DNA of 64,000 bases from Jejuia sp043557195 (GCA_043557195.1 CP121314.1:3720001-3784000); one strand, 5' to 3'; shown: positions 7,758 through 17,404, counted from the first letter of the stretch. Translations and numbers: made by a program. The notes: generated from the sequence alone by a model not told the origin.

Positions 7758-9167
7758 TTACCTAAAATTATAGCGTTCTTTTTCACCATCCTCATTAATA
7801 ATTTCAATTCTCAAAGATTCTCTTGTGGCTTTGTTTTTAAGAACACTTTGTACATCATCAACATTATTTACTTTTACATCATTGATCATGGTAATAATTG
7901 TGCCTTCTTTTACACCATTTTTATTCCAGTACTCTTTATATTGTTCATCCAATTGTGAAATTTTCACACCATTTTTCGATTTATATTTCTTTAAATCGAT
8001 AGGTTTTGCATTTTTAACTTGACCAACTAATGGAATAGATGTCACCATGTTTCTCACCAACTTAACAGGCACAGTTTTTATATCACCATTTCTTGAGAAG
8101 GTAACATTCACTACATCTCCCGGTCCTTTAGTATTTAAATGCCCTTTTAAATCGGCAAACTTTGAAATTTGAACATCATCGATTTCTTTGATTATGTCAC
8201 CTTCTTTTATACCTGCTTCAGCAGCACCAGAGTCTTCTTCCACACCACCTACATAAAACCCTTGAGTATCATCTATTTCTATTTCTTCGGCAGCCCTACT
8301 GTTTAACGCAATTCCCGAAACTCCAAGAATCCCATTTTGAACATTTCCATATTCCATGATATCATTAACTACCTTTCTAGCTATATTACTTGGTACTGCA
8401 AATGAGTAACCAACATATGATCCCGTTCTAGAGGAGATTGCAGTGTTAATACCTATAAGTTCCCCACTTGTATTTACTAATGCTCCACCAGAATTTCCGG
8501 GGTTTACAGCTGCATCGGTTTGAATGAAAGATTGTATGGCGTTAGGGTTGCCAGATAAGTCTCTTGATTTTGCACTAACAATTCCAGCAGTTACTGTTGA
8601 TGTCAAGTTAAAAGGATTTCCCACAGCCAAAACCCATTCACCAATTTTAGTATTATCGGAGTCTCCAAAAGTTACCACAGGTAATTCTTCTTCGGCTTCA
8701 ATTTTCAAAAGGGCAATATCTGTTTTTGGATCAGTTCCTACAATTTCTGCTTTATATGTCTTGTTATTGTTTAAAGTGACGGAAAGCTCCTGAGACCTAT
8801 CCACCACATGATTATTGGTAATAATATAGCCGTCGGGTGTAATAATAACTCCTGAACCCGTACCTAGTTGTGCTCGCTGTGGACTTCTTCCTGAAAACAA
8901 ATCCTCAAAGGTCATTTGTCCTTGACTAATTGTTACGTTTTTTACATGTACTACAGCATTCACAGTATTTTCCGCTGCCTCAGTAAAATCAGGTGTTTCA
9001 TAAGGTTTGTAAACTGTATTTGATACCGATGTGGGTATCAAAGCAGGTTTTTCCTCAATAGTATCAACTACTAGAGTTTTATCCTCTTCTATAAACAATT
9101 TGTAAGCTCCAAGCGTAAATATACCACCAAGAGCTGAAACCATAACTAATGTTAAAATCTTCTTCAT
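7758..9167 (-). CDS. Periplasmic serine protease of the Do/DegQ (HtrA) family
   Basis: Envelope quality-control protease/chaperone. The 469-aa protein has an N-terminal hydrophobic segment (signal or anchor, about 4-22), then a trypsin-like domain with the triad His in TNNHVVD, Asp in DPKTDIALLKI and Ser in NPGNSGGAL, then two PDZ domains (about 285-375 and 385-469). Lengths and domain order match E. coli DegP/DegQ. It is divergent from dapF over 127 nt. No TAnnTTTG box is visible in front, so control by an alternative sigma factor is possible, but this is inference. Confidence 0.93.
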   Translation of the reverse strand: MKKILTLVMVSALGGIFTLGAYKLFIEEDKTLVVDTIEEKPALIPTSVSNTVYKPYETPDFTEAAENTVNAVVHVKNVTISQGQMTFEDLFSGRSPQRAQLGTGSGVIITPDGYIITNNHVVDRSQELSVTLNNNKTYKAEIVGTDPKTDIALLKIEAEEELPVVTFGDSDNTKIGEWVLAVGNPFNLTSTVTAGIVSAKSRDLSGNPNAIQSFIQTDAAVNPGNSGGALVNTSGELIGINTAISSRTGSYVGYSFAVPSNIARKVVNDIMEYGNVQNGILGVSGIALNSRAAEEIEIDDTQGFYVGGVEEDSGAAEAGIKEGDIIKEIDDVQISKFADLKGHLNTKGPGDVVNVTFSRNGDIKTVPVKLVRNMVTSIPLVGQVKNAKPIDLKKYKSKNGVKISQLDEQYKEYWNKNGVKEGTIITMINDVKVNNVDDVQSVLKNKATRESLRIEIINEDGEKERYNFR

Positions 9168-9276
9168 AATTTTCAGTTTAAGATATATGCTTTAACGTTT
9201 AAAATTAAATATTTATTGAACTTCATTTTCAACTTTAACGACGATTTAACAATCCAAAATAACGGCATAATATTCA

Positions 9277-9284
9277 TATATTTG
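9277..9284 (+). promoter_or_regulatory. -7 promoter element for the dapF operon
   Basis: TATATTTG matches TAnnTTTG and ends 10 nt before the dapF ATG, implying a leader of only about 6 nt. No TTG is seen about 19 nt upstream. Confidence 0.6.
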
Positions 9285-9294
9285 CTACTTCAAA

Positions 9295-10068
9295 ATGAAA
9301 CAGAAATTTTATAAATATCAAGGAACAGGAAACGATTTTGTGATGATTGATAATCGTCAGCTAAATTTCGACAAAAACAATACCAAACTTGTGGCAAGCC
9401 TTTGTGACAGACGTTTTGGCATAGGTGCTGATGGTTTAATTCTTTTAGAAAACCATGACACGCATGATTTTAAAATGGTGTATTATAATGCCGATGGCAA
9501 TGAAAGTACTATGTGCGGTAACGGTGGCAGATGTTTAGTGGCTTTTGCAAAACACTTGGGTGTTATTTCGGATAAAGCCATTTTCGAAGCTATTGATGGT
9601 TTGCACCATGCTGAAATAAATGGAGACATTGTAAAGTTACAAATGCAGGAGGTATCAACTATTGATAAACATTCAAATTATGTTTTTTTAGACACAGGAT
9701 CACCACATCATGTACAGTTTGAAGATGCTATTTCAGACTTTGATATCAAAACAAAAGGTGCAAGTATTAGATATGGAGCACCATATAATGAAGAAGGTGC
9801 TAATGTGAATTTTGTAAAAAAAATATCTGATACTACATTTCGTGTGAGAACCTATGAACGTGGTGTAGAGGATGAAACTTTGTCATGCGGAACGGGTGTT
9901 ACAGCCGTGGCCATTGCTATGCATGCCTTAAATGAAACAATAAGTAATAGCATTGATTTAGAGGCAGAAGGTGGTACATTAAAAGTATCTTTTGATATTG
10001 AAAATGATACTTATAAAAATGTTTGGTTGATTGGACCAGCTAAATTTGTGTTTGAAGGTGAAATATGA
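9295..10068 (+). CDS. dapF: Diaminopimelate epimerase
   Basis: Converts LL-diaminopimelate to meso-diaminopimelate for lysine and peptidoglycan synthesis. The 257-aa protein carries both catalytic cysteine motifs: NADGNESTMCGNGGRC near residue 74 and ETLSCGTGVTAVA near residue 200, with NDF near the N-terminus. It is the first gene of a four-gene run (dapF, GNAT, mltG, DUF2279) whose members overlap or abut; the next ATG overlaps its stop as ATGA. Confidence 0.96.
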   Translation: MKQKFYKYQGTGNDFVMIDNRQLNFDKNNTKLVASLCDRRFGIGADGLILLENHDTHDFKMVYYNADGNESTMCGNGGRCLVAFAKHLGVISDKAIFEAIDGLHHAEINGDIVKLQMQEVSTIDKHSNYVFLDTGSPHHVQFEDAISDFDIKTKGASIRYGAPYNEEGANVNFVKKISDTTFRVRTYERGVEDETLSCGTGVTAVAIAMHALNETISNSIDLEAEGGTLKVSFDIENDTYKNVWLIGPAKFVFEGEI

Positions 10069-10589
10069 ATACACTAAAAGGAAAACATATTGACCTTAGA
10101 GCTTTAGAACCCGAAGATTTAGAATTTGTTTTAGAGATTGAAAATAACGAAGATATTTGGCATTTAAGCAATACACAAACACCATTTTCAAGGTTTGTAA
10201 TAAAGCAATATTTAGAAAATGCTCACAAAGATATTTTTGAAGTTAAGCAATTGCGTTTGGTGATTTGTAATAAGGAAACTAAACCTTATGGTTTGATAGA
10301 CTTGTTTAATTTCGATTTTAAAAATAAAAGGGCAGGAGTAGGCATTATTATTAGGGAAGCTTCAAACAGAGATAAAGGGTTTGGCAATGAAGCACTGAAT
10401 TTGCTAATCGATTATAGTTTTAAGCATTTAGGATTGCATCAGTTATATTGTAATATTTCAGAAGACAATACTGCGAGCCTTAAATTATTTACCAAATTGG
10501 GATTTCAAAAAATAGGTTTAAAGAAAGATTGGAATTTCAACAACGGAACATTTAATAACGAATATTTACTTCAACTTATAAAACAATAG
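10065..10589 (+). CDS. GNAT-family N-acetyltransferase (RimJ/RimL-like)
   Basis: A 174-aa acetyltransferase of the type that includes ribosomal protein and spermidine acetylases. LRALEPEDLEFVL at the N-terminus, the acetyl-CoA loop RDKGFGNEALNLLIDY (about residues 105-120) and NTASLKLFTKLGF (about 140) are the usual landmarks. Substrate is unknown. The start overlaps the dapF stop by 4 nt, so the two are translationally coupled; this order (dapF-GNAT-mltG) recurs in flavobacteria. Confidence 0.85.
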   Translation: MNTLKGKHIDLRALEPEDLEFVLEIENNEDIWHLSNTQTPFSRFVIKQYLENAHKDIFEVKQLRLVICNKETKPYGLIDLFNFDFKNKRAGVGIIIREASNRDKGFGNEALNLLIDYSFKHLGLHQLYCNISEDNTASLKLFTKLGFQKIGLKKDWNFNNGTFNNEYLLQLIKQ

Positions 10590-11633
10590 ATGTACATTAA
10601 AAAGATACTTTGGGCTATAGCCATTATAGGACTAGTTGCGGCTGGAATTTTTGCATATTATATATATGGTGCAATGTTGGCTCCAAATACAAAATTTAAT
10701 AATGACGAAGCTTATATCTATGTAAAATCAACTGATAGTTATAATGATGTTAGAGAACAGTTGAAACCACTTCTAGAGGACATTGATAAGTTTGATATCC
10801 TAGCGGAACAAAAAAAGTATACTAGTAATCTAAAACCTGGTAAGTATGCCATAAAAAAAGGCATGAGTAATAATGATATTATCAATTCTATTAGAAGTAA
10901 TAATATTCCCGTAAAAGTGTCTTTTAACAATCAAAATTCATTAGAGAAACTTGCTGGTAGAATAGCAAACCAAATTGAAGCAGATAGCTTGTCTTTGGTA
11001 GAGGCCATGACCGATAGTACTTTTTTTAAGGACAATGATTTTAAGACTGAAACTGCTTTAGGAATGTACCTCCCAAATAGCTATGAGTTGTATTGGAATA
11101 CTAGAGCAAAAGATTTTAGGGATAGAATGCTAAAGGAATACAAGCGCTTTTGGAATGATAAGCGTATTGCGAAAGCTCATGAAATTGGTTTATCTCAAGA
11201 TCAAGTTATAGCATTAGCATCTATTGTTTATGAAGAATCTAAAGAACGCTCTGAGCAACCAAGAATTGCTGGCGTTTACATGAATAGGCTAAGAATAGGT
11301 ATGCCTTTGCAGGCAGATCCAACTTTAAAGTTTGCAGCTTACCAGTTACCAAAATATAAGAATACGGTGATTAAGCGTGTTTTAAATGTTCACAAAGAGA
11401 TTGAGTCTCCTTACAACACTTACAAAAAAAGAGGCTTACCACCAGGACTTATTGCAATGCCTGATATTTCAGCCATTGATGCAGTTTTAAATTACGAAAA
11501 GCATAAGTATTTATACTTCGCCGCAGACCCTAAACGTTTTGGGTATCATAAATTTGCAAAAACACTAGCACAACACAACGTAAATGCTCGAGCTTATCAA
11601 CGCTACTTATCTTCCCAAGGCATCAATAAGTAA
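10590..11633 (+). CDS. mltG: Endolytic murein transglycosylase (YceG-like)
   Basis: Cleaves nascent glycan strands in the periplasm and so sets peptidoglycan chain length. The 347-aa protein has one N-terminal membrane anchor (about residues 5-26) and a YceG domain. The catalytic glutamate is in ASIVYEESK (about residue 211); further landmarks are LQADPTLKFA and SPYNTYKKRGLPPG. The ATG follows the GNAT stop codon with no spacer. Family length about 340 aa agrees. Confidence 0.94.
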   Translation: MYIKKILWAIAIIGLVAAGIFAYYIYGAMLAPNTKFNNDEAYIYVKSTDSYNDVREQLKPLLEDIDKFDILAEQKKYTSNLKPGKYAIKKGMSNNDIINSIRSNNIPVKVSFNNQNSLEKLAGRIANQIEADSLSLVEAMTDSTFFKDNDFKTETALGMYLPNSYELYWNTRAKDFRDRMLKEYKRFWNDKRIAKAHEIGLSQDQVIALASIVYEESKERSEQPRIAGVYMNRLRIGMPLQADPTLKFAAYQLPKYKNTVIKRVLNVHKEIESPYNTYKKRGLPPGLIAMPDISAIDAVLNYEKHKYLYFAADPKRFGYHKFAKTLAQHNVNARAYQRYLSSQGINK

Positions 11634-12541
11634 TGCTTCGTTACAGCATTTACATAGCGTTTTATTTTTGTTTCTCTATAATTGGTTTTGCTCAATCTTC
11701 GCTAAATCAGTTTCTAACGCCTAGTGATACCTTACATATTCCTCGAAGAAATGCAGTGGTAATTTCAGAAATAGCATTGTCTAGCACTGTATTAATTGGG
11801 TTAAACGAATTGTGGTATGAAGATTTTGAGCGTTCTAAATTTCATACGGTTGAGGATAATGCGCAATGGCTGCAAATGGATAAAGTGGGGCATGTGTTTA
11901 CAGCTTATCAACTAGGGAAACATGGTGCAAATCTCTTGAATTGGAGTGGTGTTAGCAAGAAAGACCAATTGCTTTATGGTGCCACTTTAGGTTTTGGGTT
12001 TTTAACAGCTGTTGAAGTTTTGGACGGTTACTCTAGTGAATGGGGATTTTCTTGGGGTGATTTTGGAGCAAATGCTTTAGGAACAGGGCTCTATATATCA
12101 CAAGAATTATTGTGGAATGAACAGCGAATTGACGTAAAATTTAGTTTTAGGCAATCTCAATATGCAGAATTGAGGCCAGATAAATTGGGTAGGTCCTTTA
12201 TGGAACAGGTTTTAAAAGATTATAACGGGCAAACATATTGGCTCAGTTTTAATCTGCATTCTTTTTTTAAACAAAGTAAGCTTCCTAAATGGTTGAATGT
12301 AGCTTTTGGATATGGAGGGGAAGGAATGCTTTCTGGATCAAAAGATACTGACAATCAATTGTTAACAACTATTCCACGATATCGCCAGTTTTATCTGAGT
12401 TTAGATGTAAATTTGTCAAACCTAAGCACTAATTCAGCACTGTTAAAGTCAATTTTTAACATTTTTAATATGATAAAAATACCATTTCCTGCTTTAGAAT
12501 TTAACAAAAATGGGGCTGTATTTCATCTATTCCATTATTAA
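11633..12541 (+). CDS. DUF2279 family protein
   Basis: A 302-aa protein with a Sec signal peptide (ends near FAQS, residue 22). The DUF2279 core is visible: MDKVGHVFTAYQLGKHGANL, then LTAVEVLDGYSSEWGFSWGD. The HxxT and the E...D..GFSWGD pattern are the family's conserved polar residues and lie on membrane-associated helices. Function is unknown. The start overlaps the mltG stop by one base (TAATG), placing it at the end of the dapF operon and hinting at an envelope role. Confidence 0.82.
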   Translation: MLRYSIYIAFYFCFSIIGFAQSSLNQFLTPSDTLHIPRRNAVVISEIALSSTVLIGLNELWYEDFERSKFHTVEDNAQWLQMDKVGHVFTAYQLGKHGANLLNWSGVSKKDQLLYGATLGFGFLTAVEVLDGYSSEWGFSWGDFGANALGTGLYISQELLWNEQRIDVKFSFRQSQYAELRPDKLGRSFMEQVLKDYNGQTYWLSFNLHSFFKQSKLPKWLNVAFGYGGEGMLSGSKDTDNQLLTTIPRYRQFYLSLDVNLSNLSTNSALLKSIFNIFNMIKIPFPALEFNKNGAVFHLFHY

Positions 12542-12564
12542 AAATTGTACTTCAACGATTAGTT

Positions 12565-12594
12565 TTGATAAAATCAAAAAAAAGCGTAATTTTG
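12565..12594 (+). promoter_or_regulatory. Promoter of the lysozyme-like gene
   Basis: TTG at 12565-12567, 19-nt spacer, TAATTTTG at 12587-12594: full match to the Bacteroidota consensus. A second TAATTTTG at 12626-12633 is closer to the gene and may be an additional start. Confidence 0.8.
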
Positions 12595-12652
12595 CCGGCT
12601 CAAATTTTCAAGCAATTTTACGTTTTAATTTTGCTGAAGAAATTTAAATTTT

Positions 12653-13318
12653 ATGGTAAAAAATATTGCAAGTTACCTAGTATTAGCACTTACAATATGT
12701 ATACTATTGCAAGTATCGTTTTCAAATAATGAAACGGTAAATTTAAGTAGGTATTCAACCGATGGCTTGGTGTTAAATTACACAGTTAGCCATGATGAAA
12801 GTACTAGCGTTAGTACTGATGTATCGAACGATGGATACGAAGAGTTTTCTCCTTTTTTAGGGAAATCCTTCGTTGGTTTTAAAGAGGCTCTTGCTTTCAG
12901 CGAGTCTGGTGGTAATTATTCAACCATAAACACTTATGGATATTTGGGTAAATATCAATTTGGGGCCGAAACTTTAAAACTTATTGGAATAAGAAATGTT
13001 CAGAAGTTTTTAGATAATCCAAAACTTCAAGAAAGGGCTTTTATAGCTAATGCACAACGTAACAAATGGATTTTACGTAGAGATATCAACCGATTTGTTG
13101 GTAAACGTATAAATGGTGTATTGGTGACGGAATCCGGTATTTTGGCTGCAGCTCATTTAGCAGGTCCTGGAAGCGTTAAAAAGTATTTAAGAAGTTACGG
13201 ATTAGATAATTTTGCTGATGGATATGGCACAACAATTTCCAATTACATGAAACGATTCTCAGGTTATGATACATCGTTTTTAAAAGCCAATAAAAAAGCA
13301 AAAGCGAGTACACTTTAA
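12653..13318 (+). CDS. Lysozyme-like / lytic-transglycosylase-fold exported protein
   Basis: A 221-aa exported protein (hydrophobic N-terminus about 5-24). Residues about 80-205 look like a lysozyme-fold domain: FKEALAFSESGGNYSTINTY has the family's catalytic-type glutamate, followed by YLGKYQFGAETL and ILAAAHLAGPGSVKKYL. Similar flavobacterial proteins are often named peptidoglycan-binding LysM protein although no LysM repeat is seen here. It probably remodels cell wall. It has its own consensus promoter, so it is not part of the dapF operon. Confidence 0.72.
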   Translation: MVKNIASYLVLALTICILLQVSFSNNETVNLSRYSTDGLVLNYTVSHDESTSVSTDVSNDGYEEFSPFLGKSFVGFKEALAFSESGGNYSTINTYGYLGKYQFGAETLKLIGIRNVQKFLDNPKLQERAFIANAQRNKWILRRDINRFVGKRINGVLVTESGILAAAHLAGPGSVKKYLRSYGLDNFADGYGTTISNYMKRFSGYDTSFLKANKKAKASTL

Positions 13319-13325
13319 AAGAAGT

Positions 13326-14036
13326 TTAGCTTTTATGAATAATAAAAATTGTAGGTCTCTTATGGAGATCTACAATTTTTTTTGCCCAAATCTTAGCAGG
13401 TAGAGTTTTTATAAATTCTGTTTGAAGTGTAATATCACATGCAACACAAACATTTGTGTCCGCTGAAACAGAAGTGCAAATATCTTCTAGCATTTTATTG
13501 TTACGGTATGGTGTTTCTATAAATATTTGTGATTGATTTTGCTCAAATGACAGTCTTTCCAATCGTTTTATTTCCTTCTTTCTTTCATTCTTATCGATAG
13601 GGAGGTATCCATTAAAAGCAAAGCTTTGTCCGTTTAAACCAGAACTCATTATTGCCATCAAAATAGATGATGGCCCTACTAAGGGTACAACCTGTATATC
13701 TTTTTCGTGGGCTAATTTAACAATTTCAGCACCTGGGTCTGCCACTCCAGGGCATCCAGCTTCAGATAATAGTCCAACATCCTTTCCTGCTATACAAGGG
13801 GTCAAAAACTCAGGTAATTCAATGGCTTGGGTGAACTTATTCAAGAGAAATAATTCCAAAGATGGTTGTGATTTCTTCGGACTAATCTTTTTTATAAATC
13901 TTCGAGCAGATTTTTCATTTTCTACTATAAATATAGTGACATCTTCAATTACTTTTTTTACTGAAATGGGCAACACTTCAAGCGGTGCATTATCTCCAAG
14001 TGTAGTGGGAATTAAATATAGTTTTCCTTTTTGCAT
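13326..14036 (-). CDS. SAM-dependent methyltransferase, RsmI-like (tetrapyrrole methylase fold)
   Basis: A 236-aa member of the family that contains RsmI, the 2'-O-methylase of 16S rRNA C1402. MQKGKLYLIPTTLGDN is the first strand, LLSEAGCPGVADPGAEIV the SAM-binding loop (about residues 89-106) and VPLVGPSSILMAIMSSGLNG the third motif. It is shorter than E. coli RsmI (286 aa) and has TTLGDN in place of TPIGNL, so it is likely the second, short paralogue found in this group; rRNA specificity is not proven. The last codons overlap a hairpin terminator that serves the convergent gene. Its start overlaps the stop of the upstream gene by one base. Confidence 0.82.
   Translation of the reverse strand: MQKGKLYLIPTTLGDNAPLEVLPISVKKVIEDVTIFIVENEKSARRFIKKISPKKSQPSLELFLLNKFTQAIELPEFLTPCIAGKDVGLLSEAGCPGVADPGAEIVKLAHEKDIQVVPLVGPSSILMAIMSSGLNGQSFAFNGYLPIDKNERKKEIKRLERLSFEQNQSQIFIETPYRNNKMLEDICTSVSADTNVCVACDITLQTEFIKTLPAKIWAKKIVDLHKRPTIFIIHKS
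13344..13383 (+). terminator. Terminator of the lysozyme-like gene, lying inside a convergent CDS
   Basis: Stem of 11 bp (13344-13354 with 13370-13380), 15-nt loop that can form further pairs, followed on the plus strand by a run of eight Ts ending at 13383. It lies 26 nt beyond the plus-strand stop and overlaps the last codons of the minus-strand methyltransferase. Confidence 0.8.
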
Positions 14037-15454
14037 TAATTGATTAGTAGTTTTTTTACTGCTTTTGAGTTTTCAGAAAGCGTAATTTCAACAAAATACA
14101 CACCACTTTTATAATTAATAAGAGGAATTGATATTGTGTTTTCAGTTAAATTATGTCTTGTTTCTATAAGCTGACCAAAAATATTAAAAATTGAAACACT
14201 GATTGCTTCATTTTGAAGATTTCCTAAATCTATTGAAACCTTATCCCTAGCTGGGTTTGGAAACAACTTAAAACTTAATTTAGAATTCTCTTCAACACTT
14301 AAACTAGTATCTTCAATCTTATAGATAGTTGAGCCGCCAGCAATGTAAAGCTCCCCATCTTGGTCTTCTCCAAGTGTAGTCCAGTTTGATGTTATGTTTG
14401 GTGTTTGGAAAGCAAGACTCCAATTGTCTGGACTTGTCTCCGTAAGAATACCTATAGTTTGCTTACAAAATTCAGCGAAAATATATTTTCCAACTAAGTT
14501 TGGATATGTTGTTCCTCTATATACATATCCTCCAGTAATAGATCCTGAGCAGCTATTGCCAACATGAGCATATTCTGATACTGGAGCAATAGTACTTGCA
14601 AAACCTCCTGGTAAAGGGCAATTACCACTTGTGCTGAATGTACTTGTGCCTTCAAAACAACGCCATCCATAATTATCTCCTGGATTACCTGCACCATCAA
14701 CCTTGTTGATTTCTTCAAAAGCATTCTGACCCACATCTGCAATCCATAAATCTCCATTTGTTTTATCAAACGAAAATTTCCAAGGGTTTCTCAATCCAAT
14801 AGCATATATTTCCGGTCTTGGGTCGTTTGGTCCATTTGCAGATGAAGCAAATGGGTTTGTACTTGGTATGCTATAAGTTGCACCACTAACATCAATTCTT
14901 AATAATTTCCCTAATAAAGTCGTGTTATCTTGTGCTCTGTCACCTGGATCTCCGCCACTACCACCATCACCAGAAGCTATATATAATAGGCCATCTTGAC
15001 CAAAAGCCATTTTACCAGCATTATGATTGCTGAAGGGTTGTTGAAATGTTAGTAATACGGTTTCTGCTGTATTTGCAATATCTGGGTCTCCACTAACAGT
15101 ATATCTGGAAATTATAGTATTTGGAGTGTTTGTACTTGAATCATCAGTATAGTATACATAAAACCTACCTGAAGTTGCATAGTCTGTTGCAAAAGCTAGT
15201 CCTAAAAGACCACGTTCTCCTCCAGATCCTACAATAGACGATATGTCTAAAAATGGTGTACTATTGACAGAACCATTTGAATTTAAAATTTTTATGACAC
15301 CCGATTGCTCTACAACAAAGAGGCGATTATCACCAGCGTTTACGATTTCAACAGCTCCAGAGAAGCCAGAAGCAAATGATGATAAATTAATGGTTTGACA
15401 AAAACTTAAATTAAAAAATAGAAATAATAATAACGAAGTTAAGTGTGGTTTCAT
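14036..15454 (-). CDS. PQQ-dependent sugar dehydrogenase-like protein with T9SS sorting tail
   Basis: A 472-aa secreted protein: signal peptide (ends near LSFCQ), a six-bladed propeller of the glucose/sorbosone dehydrogenase family (about residues 25-370, with SGVIKILNSNG, GGERGLLGLAFA, HNAGKMAFGQDGLLYIASGD and YAIGLRNPWKFSFD), then a C-terminal type IX sorting domain (about 395-472, LFPNPARDKVSIDLG, ending SKAVKKLLIN). It probably oxidises sugars at the cell surface. PQQ binding is inferred from the family. It is followed by the RsmI-like gene with a one-base overlap. Confidence 0.9.
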   Translation of the reverse strand: MKPHLTSLLLFLFFNLSFCQTINLSSFASGFSGAVEIVNAGDNRLFVVEQSGVIKILNSNGSVNSTPFLDISSIVGSGGERGLLGLAFATDYATSGRFYVYYTDDSSTNTPNTIISRYTVSGDPDIANTAETVLLTFQQPFSNHNAGKMAFGQDGLLYIASGDGGSGGDPGDRAQDNTTLLGKLLRIDVSGATYSIPSTNPFASSANGPNDPRPEIYAIGLRNPWKFSFDKTNGDLWIADVGQNAFEEINKVDGAGNPGDNYGWRCFEGTSTFSTSGNCPLPGGFASTIAPVSEYAHVGNSCSGSITGGYVYRGTTYPNLVGKYIFAEFCKQTIGILTETSPDNWSLAFQTPNITSNWTTLGEDQDGELYIAGGSTIYKIEDTSLSVEENSKLSFKLFPNPARDKVSIDLGNLQNEAISVSIFNIFGQLIETRHNLTENTISIPLINYKSGVYFVEITLSENSKAVKKLLIN

Positions 15455-15511
15455 GGCGCATCTTTTTTATAAAGTTACAAATTAGATACGAATGAATTGA
15501 TAGTTAAGGGC

Positions 15512-15964
15512 TTAAATCAGATTTTTTTTAATTTGGTCACAGGCTTCATCTAGCAAGTTATATACATTTTCAAAGCCTTGATCTCCGCCATAATAAGGGT
15601 CTGGAACACTTAGATTTTCGTTTGGGGCAATTTCGTTTAGAATGAGTCTTACCTTAGAAATATCTTTATCGTTTCTTGCTAATTTTATGATGTTGCTAAA
15701 GTTTGAATCATCCATAGCATAAATCAAGTCAAAATCTTCAAAATCTCTTCGAGTAAATTGTCGGCCTTTTAGATTGGTAATATCTATACCGTATTTTTTT
15801 GCAACAGCAATAGAACGAGAATCTGGTGAACTTCCTATATGGTATGCTGCAGTTCCTGCAGAATCAATAGTGAATTTATCTATTGGAAGTTTAGATTTTA
15901 AAATGCCTTCAGCCAATGGTGAGCGACAAATATTGCCCAAACAAACCATTAGAATCTTAGTCAA
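15512..15964 (-). CDS. Low-molecular-weight protein-tyrosine phosphatase
   Basis: A 150-aa phosphatase. The P-loop CLGNICRS (C-x5-R, about residues 8-15) is at the N-terminus and the general-acid loop VPDPYYGG near residue 119, both exactly where the family has them. The start is a TTG at 15964; the first ATG in frame would leave only two residues before the catalytic Cys, so the TTG is preferred. It lies 12 nt downstream of dnaA on the same strand, a flavobacterial arrangement, and is likely cotranscribed. Confidence 0.92.
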   Translation of the reverse strand: MTKILMVCLGNICRSPLAEGILKSKLPIDKFTIDSAGTAAYHIGSSPDSRSIAVAKKYGIDITNLKGRQFTRRDFEDFDLIYAMDDSNFSNIIKLARNDKDISKVRLILNEIAPNENLSVPDPYYGGDQGFENVYNLLDEACDQIKKNLI

Positions 15965-15976
15965 TTTAATCGGAAT

Positions 15977-17404
15977 TTATACAGACAGCTTTTTTGAGAT
16001 ATCTTCTACGTATTTTCTAAATTGCTTATCAGTAGAAGATAAGTTATCTACAGTTTTACAAGCGTGAAGTACAGTAGCATGGTCGCGCTTACCAATTTGA
16101 GAGCCAATACTTGCAAGAGAAGCTTTAGTCATCTTTTTAGCAAAAAACATGGCTAATTGTCTCGCTTGCACAATGTGACGTTTACGTGTTTTAGATTGTA
16201 AAGTATCTACATCCATTTGGAAATAATCAGACACTACTTTTTGTATGTAATCAATAGATACTTCGCGTTTTGTATTCTTAACAAATTTCTCAACAATTTG
16301 TTTCGCAAGATCTATTGTAATTTCTTTTCTGTTGAATGAAGATTGTGCGATTAACGAAATAATTGCCCCTTCCAATTCACGAACATTAGTTTTAATGTTT
16401 TTTGCAACATAATCCACAATATCATCAGGCATTTCAACGCCATCACGATAAAGTTTGTTCTTCAGGATAGATACACGAGTTTCAAAATCTGGATGTTGTA
16501 ATTCAGCAGATAATCCCCATTTGAAGCGTGATAATAAACGTTGCTCAATATCTTGCATATCTACAGGTGCTTTATCACTTGTTAATATAACTTGCTTCCC
16601 ATTTTGATGTAAATGGTTAAAAATATGGAAGAAAACATCTTGAGTTCCTGATTTTCCTGATAAGAATTGTACATCATCAATGATTAAAACGTCGATGATT
16701 TGATAAAAATGAATGAAATCGTTACGATTATTCTTTTTTACAGAATCAATGTATTGTTGTGTAAACTTTTCAGCAGAAATATAAAGCACTGTTTTTTCAG
16801 GATACTTGTCCTTTATATCAACACCTATAGCATGTGCTAAATGAGTTTTTCCTAAACCAACACCACCAAAAATCAATAAAGGATTAAATGAAGTACCACC
16901 AGGTTTTGCTGCAACAGCTAATCCTGCACTTCTGGCTAATCTATTTGAATCACCTTCCAAGAAGTTTTCAAAACTGTAATTTGGGTTTAGTTGTGATTCA
17001 ATCTTTACATTTCTGATACCTGGAATTACAAAAGGATTTTTTAATTCTGGGCTTTTATTGTTTAAAGGAATATCGACTTCCTGTGATTTTACAGGAGATC
17101 TGTTAGAGCTTGGAATTTTTTCAGTGAATGGTTGCTTATTACCGTAGGTGTTTTCCATCTTTATGATGTACACTAATTTGGCAGTTTCTCCCAATTCCTT
17201 TGTTAATGCGACTTTCAGAATCTTTACGTAATGTTCTTCAAGCCATTCATAAAAGAATTTACTAGGCACTTGAATACTTAAAGCATTGTCTTGAAGTTTT
17301 ACTGCTACAATAGGTTCAAACCATGTTTTATAAGCTTGCGGTTGGATATTATCCTTTATAAAATTAAGACAGTTATTCCATACCGATTGCGCAGTTGTAC
17401 TCAT
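15977..17404 (-). CDS. dnaA: Chromosomal replication initiator protein
   Basis: Binds DnaA boxes and melts oriC. The 475-aa protein has domain I (residues 1 to about 90), a linker, the AAA+ domain with Walker A GGVGLGKTHLA and Walker B VLIIDDVQFLSG, and domain IV with RKRHIVQARQLAMFF and GKRDHATVLHACKTV for box recognition. dnaN is not next to it; instead a phosphatase gene follows and a thioesterase is divergent. The 186-nt upstream region shows no clear DnaA box (TTATCCACA), so oriC is probably elsewhere. Confidence 0.97.
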   Translation of the reverse strand: MSTTAQSVWNNCLNFIKDNIQPQAYKTWFEPIVAVKLQDNALSIQVPSKFFYEWLEEHYVKILKVALTKELGETAKLVYIIKMENTYGNKQPFTEKIPSSNRSPVKSQEVDIPLNNKSPELKNPFVIPGIRNVKIESQLNPNYSFENFLEGDSNRLARSAGLAVAAKPGGTSFNPLLIFGGVGLGKTHLAHAIGVDIKDKYPEKTVLYISAEKFTQQYIDSVKKNNRNDFIHFYQIIDVLIIDDVQFLSGKSGTQDVFFHIFNHLHQNGKQVILTSDKAPVDMQDIEQRLLSRFKWGLSAELQHPDFETRVSILKNKLYRDGVEMPDDIVDYVAKNIKTNVRELEGAIISLIAQSSFNRKEITIDLAKQIVEKFVKNTKREVSIDYIQKVVSDYFQMDVDTLQSKTRKRHIVQARQLAMFFAKKMTKASLASIGSQIGKRDHATVLHACKTVDNLSSTDKQFRKYVEDISKKLSV

